Shown piece after piece: positions 13,483 through 23,310 of a stretch of DNA of 64,000 nt. Each line of letters starts with the position of its first letter. Within the stretch, counting starts at the first letter, position 1. Location of the stretch: positions 5,211,620 through 5,275,619 of the forward strand of contig OZ025220.1 in NCBI GenBank assembly GCA_964019055.1. The letters are read 5' to 3'. The notes beneath the pieces are model-generated. The model did not search any database and was not told the origin of the DNA. It saw nothing but the letters and a program-made list of their open reading frames with translations. The position numbers and the translations under genes are program-made. Source of the DNA: Anthopleura xanthogrammica. Its lineage: Eukaryota; Cnidaria; Anthozoa; Actiniaria; Actiniidae.

Positions 13483-14108
13483 TTTTTTGACAATGACGGT
13501 ATGTAAACTCAGTAGATAGGAGCGGCCATTTTTTCGAATGGGTTTATACTTTAATTAGAAAAGGCGCAAAATGGTCTGCAGTCAAAAAACACAGCGGTTC
13601 TTACAGAACGAGAAATGGACTATTAGGAAAAAATATTCAATAACAACGTTCGAGTCAATTGGCGCCAAATGCCTTCGTTCCGATGCCAACATATCGCTTA
13701 CTTCTACTTCAGAGATCAGTCTAAACGCATCACCAAAAAAAAAATTCTCGAATAATATATATATTTTTGCTCGTGAAAAAGGAAACGTCAATTAAAAAAG
13801 CGAAGGATGTCAATTATAGTGCTAATCCAATCGAGATCAACTCCAAAGATAAGATATATGCCGTATTCAGTCTTTACAGCAAATACGGACACTATTCTTA
13901 TTGTAGAAAGGAAATGAGTTATTATTTTAAGAATTATAGAACACTCGTTTCCTTGTAAACCTCGAATTTACTCCTATACCTGAGCAACAAAAAACATTCA
14001 AATATAGTATAGATATTATATTGATTTTGAATCAAAAGTCACTGAATAAAATTTCATTTATCCGGCAGCCAGGTGTTTGCTGAGGATGATTATAAACGTT
14101 TTTGTCCC
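13483..14108. other. Low-copy DNA, no gene recognised
   Basis: A 74-codon frame at 13571-13795 (+) has a mirror frame on the other strand. Neither has a recognisable domain. Confidence 0.4.
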
Positions 14109-14170
14109 AACAGCCAATCAGTTTTGGGTTTTCGCTGCATATAAATCAAATTCAATGTCTCAGGTCGATT
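14109..14170 (+). promoter_or_regulatory. Candidate CCAAT/TATA promoter
   Basis: An AGCCAATCAG element at 14112-14121 is followed about 25 bp later by GCATATAAATC (14137-14147). A start would be expected near 14165-14175. It lies 160-200 bp upstream of the candidate exon at 14334. In AT-rich DNA such pairs can occur by chance. Confidence 0.3.
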
Positions 14171-14333
14171 CTTATCATTCAGTAACTGTTTCAATTATAA
14201 ATCCATAAAACACCCCAAAAGAAGCTTTGAAAACGTATAGTTTTTTTGAGGTAGAATTTAGAATTAGGAGTATTGTGCCTGGAATTACCCAGAGTAAACA
14301 AGCAGTAAGTGTATTTGTGTTTTTAATATTGTA

Positions 14334-14540
14334 ATGTCTGTTTTGACTCGACTTTTTGGTATGATTCATTTATCCACCCGTGACTTTTGCCTTGACATTA
14401 GATTGATTCAAGCCTTAGAACTCGCTTCCATCAAAGGACCCGCCAAACCACTGCTTTTATCCGTTCTCTTCAAGAGAAACAGTGTTTTATTTTCAAGCTA
14501 TCTCAACGGGGAAACAATGTCTTGCAAATTTATGAAAATT
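14334..14540 (+). CDS. Candidate first coding exon, unknown product
   Basis: An ATG at 14334 opens a frame that stays open through a consensus 5' splice site, GTAAGT, at 14541. This gives a 69-residue start, MSVLTRLFGMIHLSTRDFC onward, mixed hydrophobic and basic, with no domain I recognise. Support is positional: a CCAAT/TATA pair lies upstream and the frame runs into a strong donor. No matching downstream exon was identified, and the frame continues to 14618 if unspliced. It may equally be a chance frame. Confidence 0.22.
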
Positions 14541-15732
14541 GTAAGTATTAATACTTCTTATCACAAAATTCACAATGAAATATTCAATCTTAATTCCCAC
14601 ATTACGAAATTGTGGTAAAGCTACAGCACTGCTGCATACGTACTCCATGTTGTCAGTTTTTCTTTCAAAATGATCTTTCATAGCCTTTTTGGATTGATTT
14701 TAGCTCCTTGCCGGGAAATCTCAAGACTTCGTAAACAGCTTCATGAAAAAAGAAAAAATAAGGGCGAGATTGTTCGGTAAATGCGAATAAATTGGTCTGT
14801 GAGTGCTATTATTATGTTTAAGGACGACAGGAGTGCTTTGACAGCGTCCTCAGCAAAATGTCGCCATTGTGCCTCTCTCTACTCACTACAAATATTAGGC
14901 CAGACATTTTTTTCAATATATGAATATCGAATTTTCTAGTCAAATTTTGGCAATAATTCAATTTAAGAAATATTTCTAATTATATTTTCTACATTTTTTA
15001 TCAATTCCTGAAATGAGGAAATTATTTCATCGAGCTAATAATTTGTTCTAGCCATTAAAGATAGATGAATAGTCGAAAAATAAATAAATGACGATAAAAC
15101 ACATGCACTTACACACACAAAACAATGTTTCTATTTTGCTATGTAAGAGATTTCTTTCACTTCAAAACAACACCTATAGTTCATTGTCAGTCGACGGAAT
15201 ACAGCTGTTGTTCTAACCTGAATTTTCGAAACTTATGACTGAAATATTACGTAAAAAATGCTCTTTTATTTAGAAAAAAACTACATTTTATTCAGCCGAG
15301 TTTGCAAATGAATAGGAATGAAATATATCTTATGATTATGTGCTATATCAATAGATTTTATTTTGTTGACATGGATTGCAGAAAAAAATCGAAATTTAGA
15401 AATAAGTCAATAATAAAATTACAAGCAGCTTCATTAGTGTATTAATTAGATAGTACTGACTGAGTTTGAATTTCGCAGATACGATGATTATTTATTATAT
15501 AGATCTTTTCGTAAAATGTTAAGCAAAAAAAGTTCAGCTTACATTTTATGATTGTGTTAATTATAAAGAAGAGGCAATTTTAACGAACATGATATTTTGA
15601 AGAAGACATTTTTTTTTTCATTTTTATACACAATTGAATTTGTTCATTTAAGGCCTTTACTGCTGTGTTATTAATTTAGAAAGGGTGTCAAAGGTTTCGT
15701 CATCTACGGCAAGAGAAAAAACGTATGCAGTG
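14541..15732. other. AT-rich low-copy DNA, no gene recognised
   Basis: Strongly AT-rich, with no domain-bearing frame, SINE or inverted repeat found. Confidence 0.45.
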
Positions 15733-15791
15733 AACTCCCTCTAAGTCGGAGACCTTCAGGACCAAGAGAGGTGTCTGTCTTAGAGGGAGCT
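15733..15791. repeat. 59-bp inverted repeat (transposon-end-like)
   Basis: AACTCCCTCTAAGTCGGAGACC on the left pairs, with some mismatches, with the reverse complement of GGTGTCTGTCTTAGAGGGAGCT on the right around a short loop. It may be a minimal or solo end of a DNA transposon family with TCCCTCTAAG termini. No transposase nearby. Confidence 0.55.
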
Positions 15792-16150
15792 ATGATGAAA
15801 TGTGATACCGTATATACAGGGACAAACATTTATTTTCACAGAGCAAAAGAAAACACCGACAAACTGACAAAAGTAAACATGCAAAAAATGTATAAACACG
15901 ACAACAACAAAAAGCAACACAGACAAAAACAAAGCAAAATTCATTACATTTTATTTTAAAACGAAAACGAATAGATAACGAAGAAGAGAAAATGTGAAAG
16001 ATTGTATAATATAGTGAGTGGAATGCTCCCTCAGACTGCATGGTAGCCGGCCATAGGCTGCAAAATTTTATTGCAAATTCTCACGCCTTTTTTACGTATG
16101 TCATGTATTAAATAAAGATTTAGAAAGGCTGAGATGAGTGGGTAAAAAGG
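15792..16150. other. Low-copy DNA, nothing recognised
   Basis: An A-rich stretch produces mirror open frames on both strands (15.77-16.04 kb) without recognisable content. Confidence 0.4.
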
Positions 16151-16393
16151 ACTGCATTGGCGGTGGAAGGACATAAAAAAGGGGAGGCTGTAACCGCCAA
16201 AATTGCCAACAAAAGATTAAAAAACTAAAACAAATATCGCGGAATCAAAAAAAATTGCAATTGGAGGGATTTAGAATTACCCTAAAAAAGTTGGGTCTCA
16301 ACCCCCCCCCCCCCCCCCCCCAATCTCAAGTGGGGGTGCTATAGCCCCCCCCCCCCCCCCCTCCTCCTGGCAACCCTAGTCCGCCGCCTATGG
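16151..16393. mobile_element. Possible MITE with two poly-C tracts
   Basis: The end GCATTGGCGGTGGA near 16154 resembles the reverse complement of TCCGCCGCCTATGG at 16380-16393. The interior holds two long C-runs (about 16302-16321 and 16345-16361) separated by a short spacer with TGGGGGTGCTATAG. Ends are short and imperfect, so the limits are tentative. Confidence 0.45.
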
Positions 16394-17400
16394 ACTGAAC
16401 TATAAATACCTGAACTTGACTGGTTCGAAAGTTAAAAGAGATTACTTTCCCTGGTATATCCGATGGCATCATGGTCTGGCTGTGGGCGAAATGAACTAAA
16501 GCGGAAATTTGAATCTAAAATAGTTCATATAAAATATAGTGATATAAGAAAAAGAAAAATAAGATAAAATAAAATAAAACAAATAAGATATATATTGTAA
16601 TAGAATCATTATTTTTTGGCTGCCGGCATGGATATTTTCAAGTCATGATCAATTTACCACAATAGAATTCAGAAATCCTTAACAACGAATTGCCTTTCTT
16701 GTGAGATTCTTTGCTGTAATCGATTTTAGAAAGTGAGTCAGAAGGCATCTGCCTCAAGCGACAACACAAGGAAGTCTGAACGCCGAACATTAGTGCTTGT
16801 GGCGCGAGGCCTGAAGTACACGATGCATGGCTTATATTGCTAGTAAAATTCATTTAGAATTTTTTTCGCTTCAAAAATGCAATTAAATTACCATCTGTTC
16901 AAGTCCAAAGTTCCATTCATCTGTAAACATTTTCGCACAGCCACAGGCGGATTATTACTTAATTAGAATTTTTTTTAGACAAGGTAGAGTTTCCTGCTAC
17001 AACTCTATAAAAAATTGATAACTTGATGGATTAATCTGTGTTGCGAGAATTTGTTTGATACTGAATTGAAAATAAAGGTAGATTCTAAATGATAATGTCC
17101 AACCAAAGCCATCCAAGCAAATTTTGATACAAATTAGCCAATCACGATTGAGTTTTTAAAAAACAGAATCGGAACAAGTTTTCAATTTTTTTCCTTTAAA
17201 AGCATATATTTTACTTTATACTTGTGTATTTTTGATCAGTAGTGAACAAGAAACAGTTTAAGCTCCAGAAGTCGTCACCATCCTGTTTTTCAGAGTCCAA
17301 AACGTGATTTATGAATTTGATTTAAAATTTGTTTGGGTGGCCTTCGGGTTAGTAGTCACACTGTAATTACTAAATTAACGATGTATATTTTAAAAATATA
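16394..17400. other. AT-rich low-copy DNA, no gene recognised
   Basis: It contains an AAATAA/AAATAAG-rich low-complexity stretch at about 16553-16592. Open frames are short and without domains. Confidence 0.45.
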
Positions 17401-17405
17401 TACGC

Positions 17406-18220
17406 TGTAGAGGCCACAAATGTAATAACTGGCCTCAAACGTAATAACTGGCTTCAAATGTAATAACTGTTGGCTTCAAATGTAATAACTGGCTTCAAAT
17501 GTAATAACTGTTGGCTTCAAATGTAATAATTGGTTTCAAATGTAATAACTGTTGGCTTCAAATGTAATAACTGGCTTCAAATGTAATAATTGTTGGCCTC
17601 AAATGTAACAACTATAAATTGAGAAAAACAAACATGAAAACAAAGCAAAAAAACAGTTGACATATTTATAGAAGCGTAGGAACGAATTATTGTAAGGGGT
17701 CACCCACTCAGTCACTGAGGCGTTAGCAGATCGATATTTAAACAACTATGAATCGTCTTACGTTATTTGCTTACGAACGCTACACGAAATTTACTTTCGG
17801 ATTTTGTACGAATACGAAGTTTATGTTTCTCGAAGCTTTAGTGCACAATAACTTATTAATAATAGGAATCTGTATTTTTCTCTTCTATATGCGGGATGAT
17901 ATTGGCATTGGACATGACCTAGAATTATGATCGCGCGCACATGCACACATAGGCCTTTATCGTGTCCCATTCAATTAACATACAGATTCAAGAAATGAAC
18001 ATCAAAAGCATATAATTATAAAGTCATAATTCAATCTTTATTTTTTTAGAACGACTGAACTGAAAACTATACGGAAATTTGCACGGAATATAATACTTGA
18101 TGGCTTGCGTTCAAAAATTCGTAAGTCATAAGATAGTTTAAGCATCACGTTAACGGCGAACCGGCAAAACACTACAGATTATTGACTTTTGCATTAAAGA
18201 CGTTGAGCAGCAGCAGCAGC

Positions 18221-18260
<40 letters not shown>

Positions 18261-18450
18261 GTAACAACATTTTATAGGGGGGATATCCAAACAAACACTT
18301 ATGTTTTCAATTACATCTGAGGCCAGTTATTACATTTGAGGCCAATAGTTATTACATTTGAAGCCATTTATTACATTTGAGGCCAACAGTTATTACATTT
18401 GAAGCCAGTTATTACATTTGAGGCCAGTTATTACATTTGTGGCCTCTACA
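17406..18450. mobile_element. Foldback-type element with tandem-repeat arms
   Basis: The left arm (about 17406-17615) is roughly nine copies of a 19- or 22-bp unit, GGCTTCAAATGTAATAACT with or without GTT. The right arm (about 18311-18450) holds about six copies in the opposite orientation. The outermost 30+ bp, beginning TGTAGAGGCCACAAATG, are near-identical inverted repeats. TACGC(T) directly flanks both sides (17401-17406 and 18451-18456), a likely 5-6-bp target-site duplication. The ~700-bp interior encodes no transposase that I can see. Long inverted arms built from short tandem repeats are typical of foldback elements (Drosophila FB/Galileo, sea-urchin TU). Confidence 0.8.
18207..18260. 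repeat. (CAG)n/(CAA)n microsatellite
   Basis: About four CAG/GCA triplets run into about thirteen CAA triplets, inside the foldback element interior. No surrounding frame suggests a coding polyglutamine tract. Confidence 0.9.
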
Positions 18451-19127
18451 TACGCTTGTTAGTTTTTCCACGATTATTTCATTAAATTTCCGAGCTTTCG
18501 CACTTCTAGTGCATCTTCAGGACAAAGAGTAGGGAATTACAATGATTCTGATGGTTCAAAGACTATTTGCGCGCGTACCATTCACCCCAGCACAAGGCTA
18601 GTATCGTCAGGACTTTTTATCACAGATCTAGACTGAGCGAGTAGCCTACTAACCAACGAAGATCATCAGAACACAGAGTTCGTTAACGCAAACATGTCAA
18701 CTAATCGCTTGCTGGAAATAGATATCCAAAGTCATTCCTGAGAAGGCATAGCTACATCGATATCAAGAATTCAAACCCAGATCGAACAGACTGTGGAATT
18801 AGAATGGAAAGGTTTTGCCACGCTCCCTTATGTTGAAAGATGGAAAGCTTTCCATCCAGAGCATATTTTCCATACAAATCCTTATCAATATTTAATCTTA
18901 TATTTAATGCCATTTCTCCTATACTCAACATTATGAGCTAAAACTTTGCCTTCTTACTAATATCAAGGTGCTCTTTTCATTTCTGATGTTCATGTTGACA
19001 CAGCAGCTCGATTTAAGGGGGATAGGGTCACGTGATCTGTTGTTACAAAAGGCCTATTCCCTGAGGATGGTCTTTTTATTGTAACCTCGGCAGTATTTGT
19101 TTGAAATAATGATTCATTCTTTCATAG
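18451..19127. other. Probable intron or upstream flank of the filamin-repeat gene
   Basis: No further filamin, B-box or RING exon could be recognised here. Near 18490-18521 the minus strand carries a hairpin flanked by CTGA and GAAA. Pyrimidine-rich TTCTTTCATAG at its end is a good 3' splice site for the exon that follows. Confidence 0.4.
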
Positions 19128-19538
19128 CAATGTCTTGGGCTTCATGGCAGTAGTCGCAAGAAACCTGAACCTTCAACTTGTTCGGTCAGCGGTGTTGGCC
19201 TGACTACAGCTACGGCCCGAAAACCAGCCAAGTTTGAAGTCCGCACGAAAACCCCGGATCTGTTTGGATTAGAAGTGGACATCGCTAGGATCATCACGGA
19301 TAGCACAAGCGACATCAGCACGGATAACATCCCACTTGAGTTTGAGTGCATCGAAGAAAACCTTCATTCTGTGACATACCAGCCTACGCAGGAAGGCGAA
19401 TACCAAATGTCAATCAAATGGAAGGGGAATCACGTGAGCGGAAGTCCGTTTTCCGTTAAAGTGATAGAGGATGCAGAAACAGATCTAGATGACCAGAATG
19501 AAATTATCTGGAAGAAAATGGACGAGACGAATAACTGA
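19128..19538 (+). CDS. Terminal exon of a filamin-repeat protein (TRIM45-like or filamin-like)
   Basis: The frame opens just after an in-frame TAG that itself ends a good 3' splice site (TTCTTTCATAG) and runs to TGA at 19536-19538, 136 residues. It encodes one complete filamin/ABP280 Ig-like repeat. The first strand is in PSTCSVSGVGL and the next in PAKFEVRTK. The hallmark C-terminal half follows: VTYQPTQEGEYQMSIKWKG, then HVSGSPFSVKV, matching the family pattern YxPxxxGxYxxxVxWxGxxxxxSPFxVxV. An acidic tail ending DETNN follows. A second AG at 19149-19150 is an alternative acceptor. Filamin repeats act as protein-interaction modules in actin-crosslinking filamins and, as a single C-terminal copy, in TRIM E3 ligases such as TRIM45. 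A lone repeat at the C terminus favours the TRIM type, but no RING or B-box is visible in this window, so the gene is partial here. It could also be a retained gene fragment. Confidence 0.78.
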   Translation, partial: QCLGLHGSSRKKPEPSTCSVSGVGLTTATARKPAKFEVRTKTPDLFGLEVDIARIITDSTSDISTDNIPLEFECIEENLHSVTYQPTQEGEYQMSIKWKGNHVSGSPFSVKVIEDAETDLDDQNEIIWKKMDETNN

Positions 19539-20070
19539 AGTTGATTGTTTAATTTCTTCAATGTTATTAAAGAACCAGAAGGGGTTTTGGGTCCCTATAC
19601 GCGCTACCTCAAATTTTACACCGACTTTTTTATGCTTACAATATTTTGCCACTTTAAAAAGTATATATTTTCTAAAAGCTAATTTCGCCGGTCCAACTAA
19701 ATAAGCATGTTTTTGTCGTAGTTTTTAGAGGAAATTTCTCATGTTCAAAACGTTCTAATTGATTAAATTCAGATCGATTTTAGCAGATTGAACCCAAACC
19801 GGCTTTGGAAGCTTAAACAATGTGATGGATTCTGCGGTTCTGGATTTTCTTTTTTTCTTTTTTCTTTTTGTAAAGATATCACTTGGTTTGTTACAGTGTA
19901 CACTTGAGTCAATTAAAGCAAAAACTCTATCGGCTGATCGAAAATAGTTATCAAAAATCTGACATACTAGCTGTTTTGAAGTTTATTATCTTCAAAATTA
20001 TCTGAAAGTCCGCCGGGGAATTCGTTTTCAAATGCGGAAGCGGTCGAATGTTGTTAAAGAGAGATAATTT
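19539..20070. other. Downstream flank, presumed 3' UTR then low-copy DNA
   Basis: A possible ATTAAA poly(A) signal lies at about 19566. No other coding or structural feature was seen. Confidence 0.4.
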
Positions 20071-20071
20071 T

Positions 20072-20222
20072 CAGGGGCGTAGCCAGGGAGGCCCGGGACC
20101 CGCTCCTCCATGGAGTTGGCCGTTTTTGTTTTTTGGGTTGGCCGATTTATTGGTTCACGTTTTGAAAACGGGTTTTGCCCCCCCCCCCCCCCCTCTACGG
20201 CAAAATCCTGACTACACCCCTG
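20072..20222. mobile_element. Short MITE with CAGGGGCGTAG-type ends
   Basis: The left end CAGGGGCGTAGCCAGG is matched, with mismatches, by the reverse complement of the right end CCTGACTACACCCCTG. The ~150-bp body includes a C-run at about 20178-20193 and is non-coding. Ends of this type are widespread in animal non-autonomous hAT-like elements (recollection). The flanks do not give a clear 8-bp duplication. Confidence 0.7.
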
Positions 20223-20388
20223 ATTTTTCAATCTTTGAATTCATAATCATGTTGAATATTATGAATTATACTGCGCGCGCATTTTAACATTTGAAATGTG
20301 ATTTTTTTAAATATATCAAAAAAGATATACCTTTATGGGAAAATATCGTCCGTGCAAAATTTGAGGTGGGTAGCGTAGGGGTACAAAT

Positions 20389-20648
20389 TATAACCGTTTT
20401 CGTTGAAGTACGACCCATGAAGTTTGATATCTCGTTTGCCAACTAGAATTTCGACGACCATCAATCCAACAACTTGGACTGAATTAAAGATTTTATCCTC
20501 GAATCCTCTAAAATCTTGTATTCAGGCTAAAATTTCTCTCAAAAATGTAATTTTTCGAGATTAGTTCTTTGATTGACGGCCGTCGAAATGCTAGTTGGCA
20601 AACGAGATATCAAACTTCATGGGTCGTACTTCAACGAAAACGGTTATA
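20389..20648. mobile_element. 260-bp MITE with ~75-bp terminal inverted repeats
   Basis: The left arm begins TATAACCGTTTTCGTTGAAG and continues to TTTCGACG. The right arm is its reverse complement with about three mismatches over 75 bp. Ends of TATAACC/GGTTATA are compatible with a TA target duplication, as in Tc1/mariner-derived MITEs, but the palindromic end makes this ambiguous. The centre has no coding capacity. Confidence 0.85.
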
Positions 20649-20800
20649 GAATCCCTTCTGATACCTTAATTAATGTGTAATCAGTCAAATAATATGTTAT
20701 TAACCGTGCAAGGAGCTGAAGTCAAATGATATCGTATATATATATTTTCATTTAAATTTAGCTTTTCCATCATATCGTAAATTATCAAGACTCGGCTGTT

Positions 20801-21350
20801 TTATCGGCTGATAATGTCCGAGGATGAGAAATAATCCAAAAAAGAACAATTTGTGTATGTGATATTGAATGTTGAGGAAAATTCGCCATTCAAAGGCCAT
20901 TTATCAGTCGATATCCCAGTGAGCCAGAAAGCCGGTTCAAATCCCAACGACTTCACTGGAATGGATTCGGCAGCTAACTGCATGCATGCAAGCTCGGCTA
21001 TTACGCGTTTAAACTCATCATCTATAAAGCATTCAAAAAAGAATATTTCTTTCTCATCTCCAATTATTCTATTCTATCTTTCTATGTTACACACCATGCT
21101 GGACATAAAAACAATTAGTTTGGTAAATAAAACCTGTTGCCATTGTTTGACATTAAAGTCTTGGATTTGTTGCTTTTAGTAGCTCAGAAAAACATTGAAA
21201 AACAACTGACTAAAAACTCAATTCACGTAACAAATTCCATAGATCAAGATGCTTACCATCAAAGACGTTTACATCATCTTCTGATATCCGTTCTTTGAAA
21301 ACATACCACGTGACCCATTTGTAACCATGACAGCGCGCTCAAACTCATCC
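20801..21350 (+). mobile_element. Diverged relative of the 706-bp satellite insertion
   Basis: Several blocks match the 706-bp element at 40403-41108 in the same order. They are the left stem TCGGCTGATAATGTCCGAGG, the paired CCAGTGAGCCAGA, CCCAACGACTTCACTG, then a region with ATGCTTACCAT, and the right-end CACGTGACCCATTTG followed by ATGACAGCGCGC. Substitutions and small indels are numerous, so this is an older copy. It shows that the inserted element is a dispersed family and not part of the satellite. Confidence 0.75.
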
Positions 21351-21744
21351 AAAAACTGTTTTGTATTTCATTATTTAAATCATTATTTTCTTCTATTTCT
21401 GGCATGATTTCATAGCTTAGTTTTTTTATCATATGACGCGTACCTGTACGGCCCTGCCCGCGCTCTCTTATAAATTCTTTGGAAAATATCACGTGACGGT
21501 TTGACGTGGCGGACAGGGAAAACCCTAATATGGGGTCTCGGCTTTGACACGTGCAGCATATTAAAATGTTCTCCTTCATTGTACTGTCAGCGAGGGCGAA
21601 TATTTGTAAACAAAACAGTCACATCAGTCTCTAAGTCATCAGTGTACTTCTCAAGACTTCTCGAGCAGCCGATCTGAGAAAAGCCGTTAGCCAATCAGAA
21701 TGGAGAAAATTTGCAAAACTGGGGTGTCACCCTTAGTAGCCTAG
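21351..21744. other. Flank between the transposon copy and the first 40-bp array
   Basis: It contains CACGTG (about 21548) and an AGCCAATCAG motif (about 21690) but no coding frame that I can assign. Confidence 0.4.
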
Positions 21745-22275
21745 CTCGTGTACAGTCTTATTCTGATACACCCAACCAATCCCTCTCGTGTACATTCTTA
21801 TTCTGTGATACACCCATCCAATCCCTCTCGTGTACATTCTTATTCTGATACACCCATCCAATCCTTCTCGTGTACATTCTTATTCTGATACACCCATCCA
21901 ATCCCTCTCGTGTACATTCTTATTCTGAGACACCCATCCAATCCATCTCGTGTACATTCTTATTTTGATACACCCATCCAATCCTTCTCGTGTACATTCT
22001 TATTCTGATACACCCATCCAATCCCTCTCGTGTACATTCTTATTCTGATACACCCATCCAATCCCTCTCGTGTACATTCTTATTTTGATACCCTCATCCA
22101 ATTCATCTCGTGTACATTGTTTTTCTGATACACCCATCCAATCCTTCTCGTGTACATTGTTTTTCTGATGCACCCATCCAATCCATCTCGTGTACATTCT
22201 TATTCTGATACACCAAACCAATCCTGGCTGATCCATGTCGTGTGCACTTCTTTTCTGATACGCTCTTCCAATCTG
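21745..22275 (-). repeat. Founder outer array: 40-bp satellite, inverted orientation
   Basis: About thirteen 40-bp monomers read (C)TCGTGTACATTCTTATTCTG then ATACACCCATCCAATCC. They are the reverse complement of the arrays that end every unit further right. Edge monomers are degenerate at both ends. This array forms the left outer limit of the large palindrome. Confidence 0.95.
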
Positions 22276-23310
22276 TTTCAGATACATTGCAAAACTTTTT
22301 ACCTTACTTCTAAATGTGAATTTCAATTCTTTTTCTTAATTTAACCCGAAATTAACACACTTCAATGAAGATTGTAATACCGCTTTTCAACATCATCTTC
22401 ATACTTCACTGATAGAGTTTCGCTCTTTTGTTAATGGGTGTATCAAAACATACCGTATTTCGGTCTGGTACCTTAATAAGCAGGGTTTTGCTCACTAATA
22501 TTTAAATTTCCCTTAATCTTGTAGTCTACGTTTTGAAAAGTAGTGCATGTCCAACAATCACTACAAATCTGCTTGATGTCAGCATTTAAATCATGCGTTC
22601 AAGAAACTTTGGCAAGACGCCAGTGCTTTTATAACGGGCATCGAAAAAACTACAAGTATAGTCAGAAAAAAATCTACTAGAAGCAAAACGCGCAGTTAGG
22701 ATTTTTCTTGTGCTTTTCGAATCGGAAGTCTCAGGTTTTGTAGATTGAATTGTTTTTATTTATTTATTAACCAGGACCATACTTCCAGACATCGATTGCT
22801 GAAGCATCGTATGGACTTACGGCTAGGCTGGAGATTTCGACCCCAACACCGCTATCCCGGGAGGACATTACTGACTGATCAGGAAGCTCGGCCGAAGCCT
22901 AAGGGAGAGGTTAGTCGGCCCCTAGACCGTAGATGATTAACCCCTTGCTATGACCAGCACACCTAGTATGTCTCTTGTGTCGCTAATGGTTTTGCTGCTA
23001 TGGTTATTTCCTTCCATGTGGGATGTATCATAAAAAATGCAGCCGCGACGTATACAGAGATCAGCTAGCGGCAAAAATCAGAACTGAGTTTTTATTGTCT
23101 TATTTAATAAAATGCTTTGACAGGACGCACTTTTTCTGGTATCAAGTGAGATATGCAAAAGCTAACCAAGAATGCGCATGCGTATGTCAATATTATCATC
23201 AGTAGTGAAAACAAAACAAAACAAAAAGCAAAGTAAGCTAGTAGAAAGCAAGCAAACAAACAAACAAACAAATGAAAAATAAAAGAAGCAAAGAATGAAG
23301 GAGCAATTGG
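22276..23310 (-). repeat. Founder left arm of the large inverted repeat
   Basis: Read in reverse complement, this follows the right arm at 25.8-27.2 kb through shared blocks. These include AATCTGTTTCAGATACATT, AGACCGAAATACGGTATG, the GC-rich cassette, and a CATGCGCGTGC-like block. Identity is high in the cassette and clearly lower outside it. The arm holds only one of the two tandem copies of the ATTCGAAAAG block seen in the right arm, apparently a fusion of both. It joins the 20-bp satellite through an A-rich tail at 23210-23300. Confidence 0.88.
22752..22963 (-). repeat. GC-rich cassette, left copy, founder (possible SINE)
   Basis: Read on the minus strand it ends in TAATAAATAAATAAA, a tail-like sequence. 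It contains GGGGTCGAAATCTCC, a weak B-box match, about 40 nt after CAGTCAGTAATG, a weak A-box match. It has much higher GC than its surroundings. The plus strand carries a 63-codon frame, but the same frame appears in every copy simply because the copies are near-identical. Unlike the left cassettes of later units, this one matches the right-arm sequence type. Confidence 0.45.

Noticed and set aside
20048..20287. 79-codon proline-rich frame
   Set aside because: It coincides with a MITE and its poly-C tract.
22745..22936. Conserved 63-codon frame (INQDHTSRHRLLKHRMD...) as a gene family
   Set aside because: Its conservation follows from recent amplification of the cassette, and it appears on both strands because the cassettes are inverted. 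I recognise no domain.
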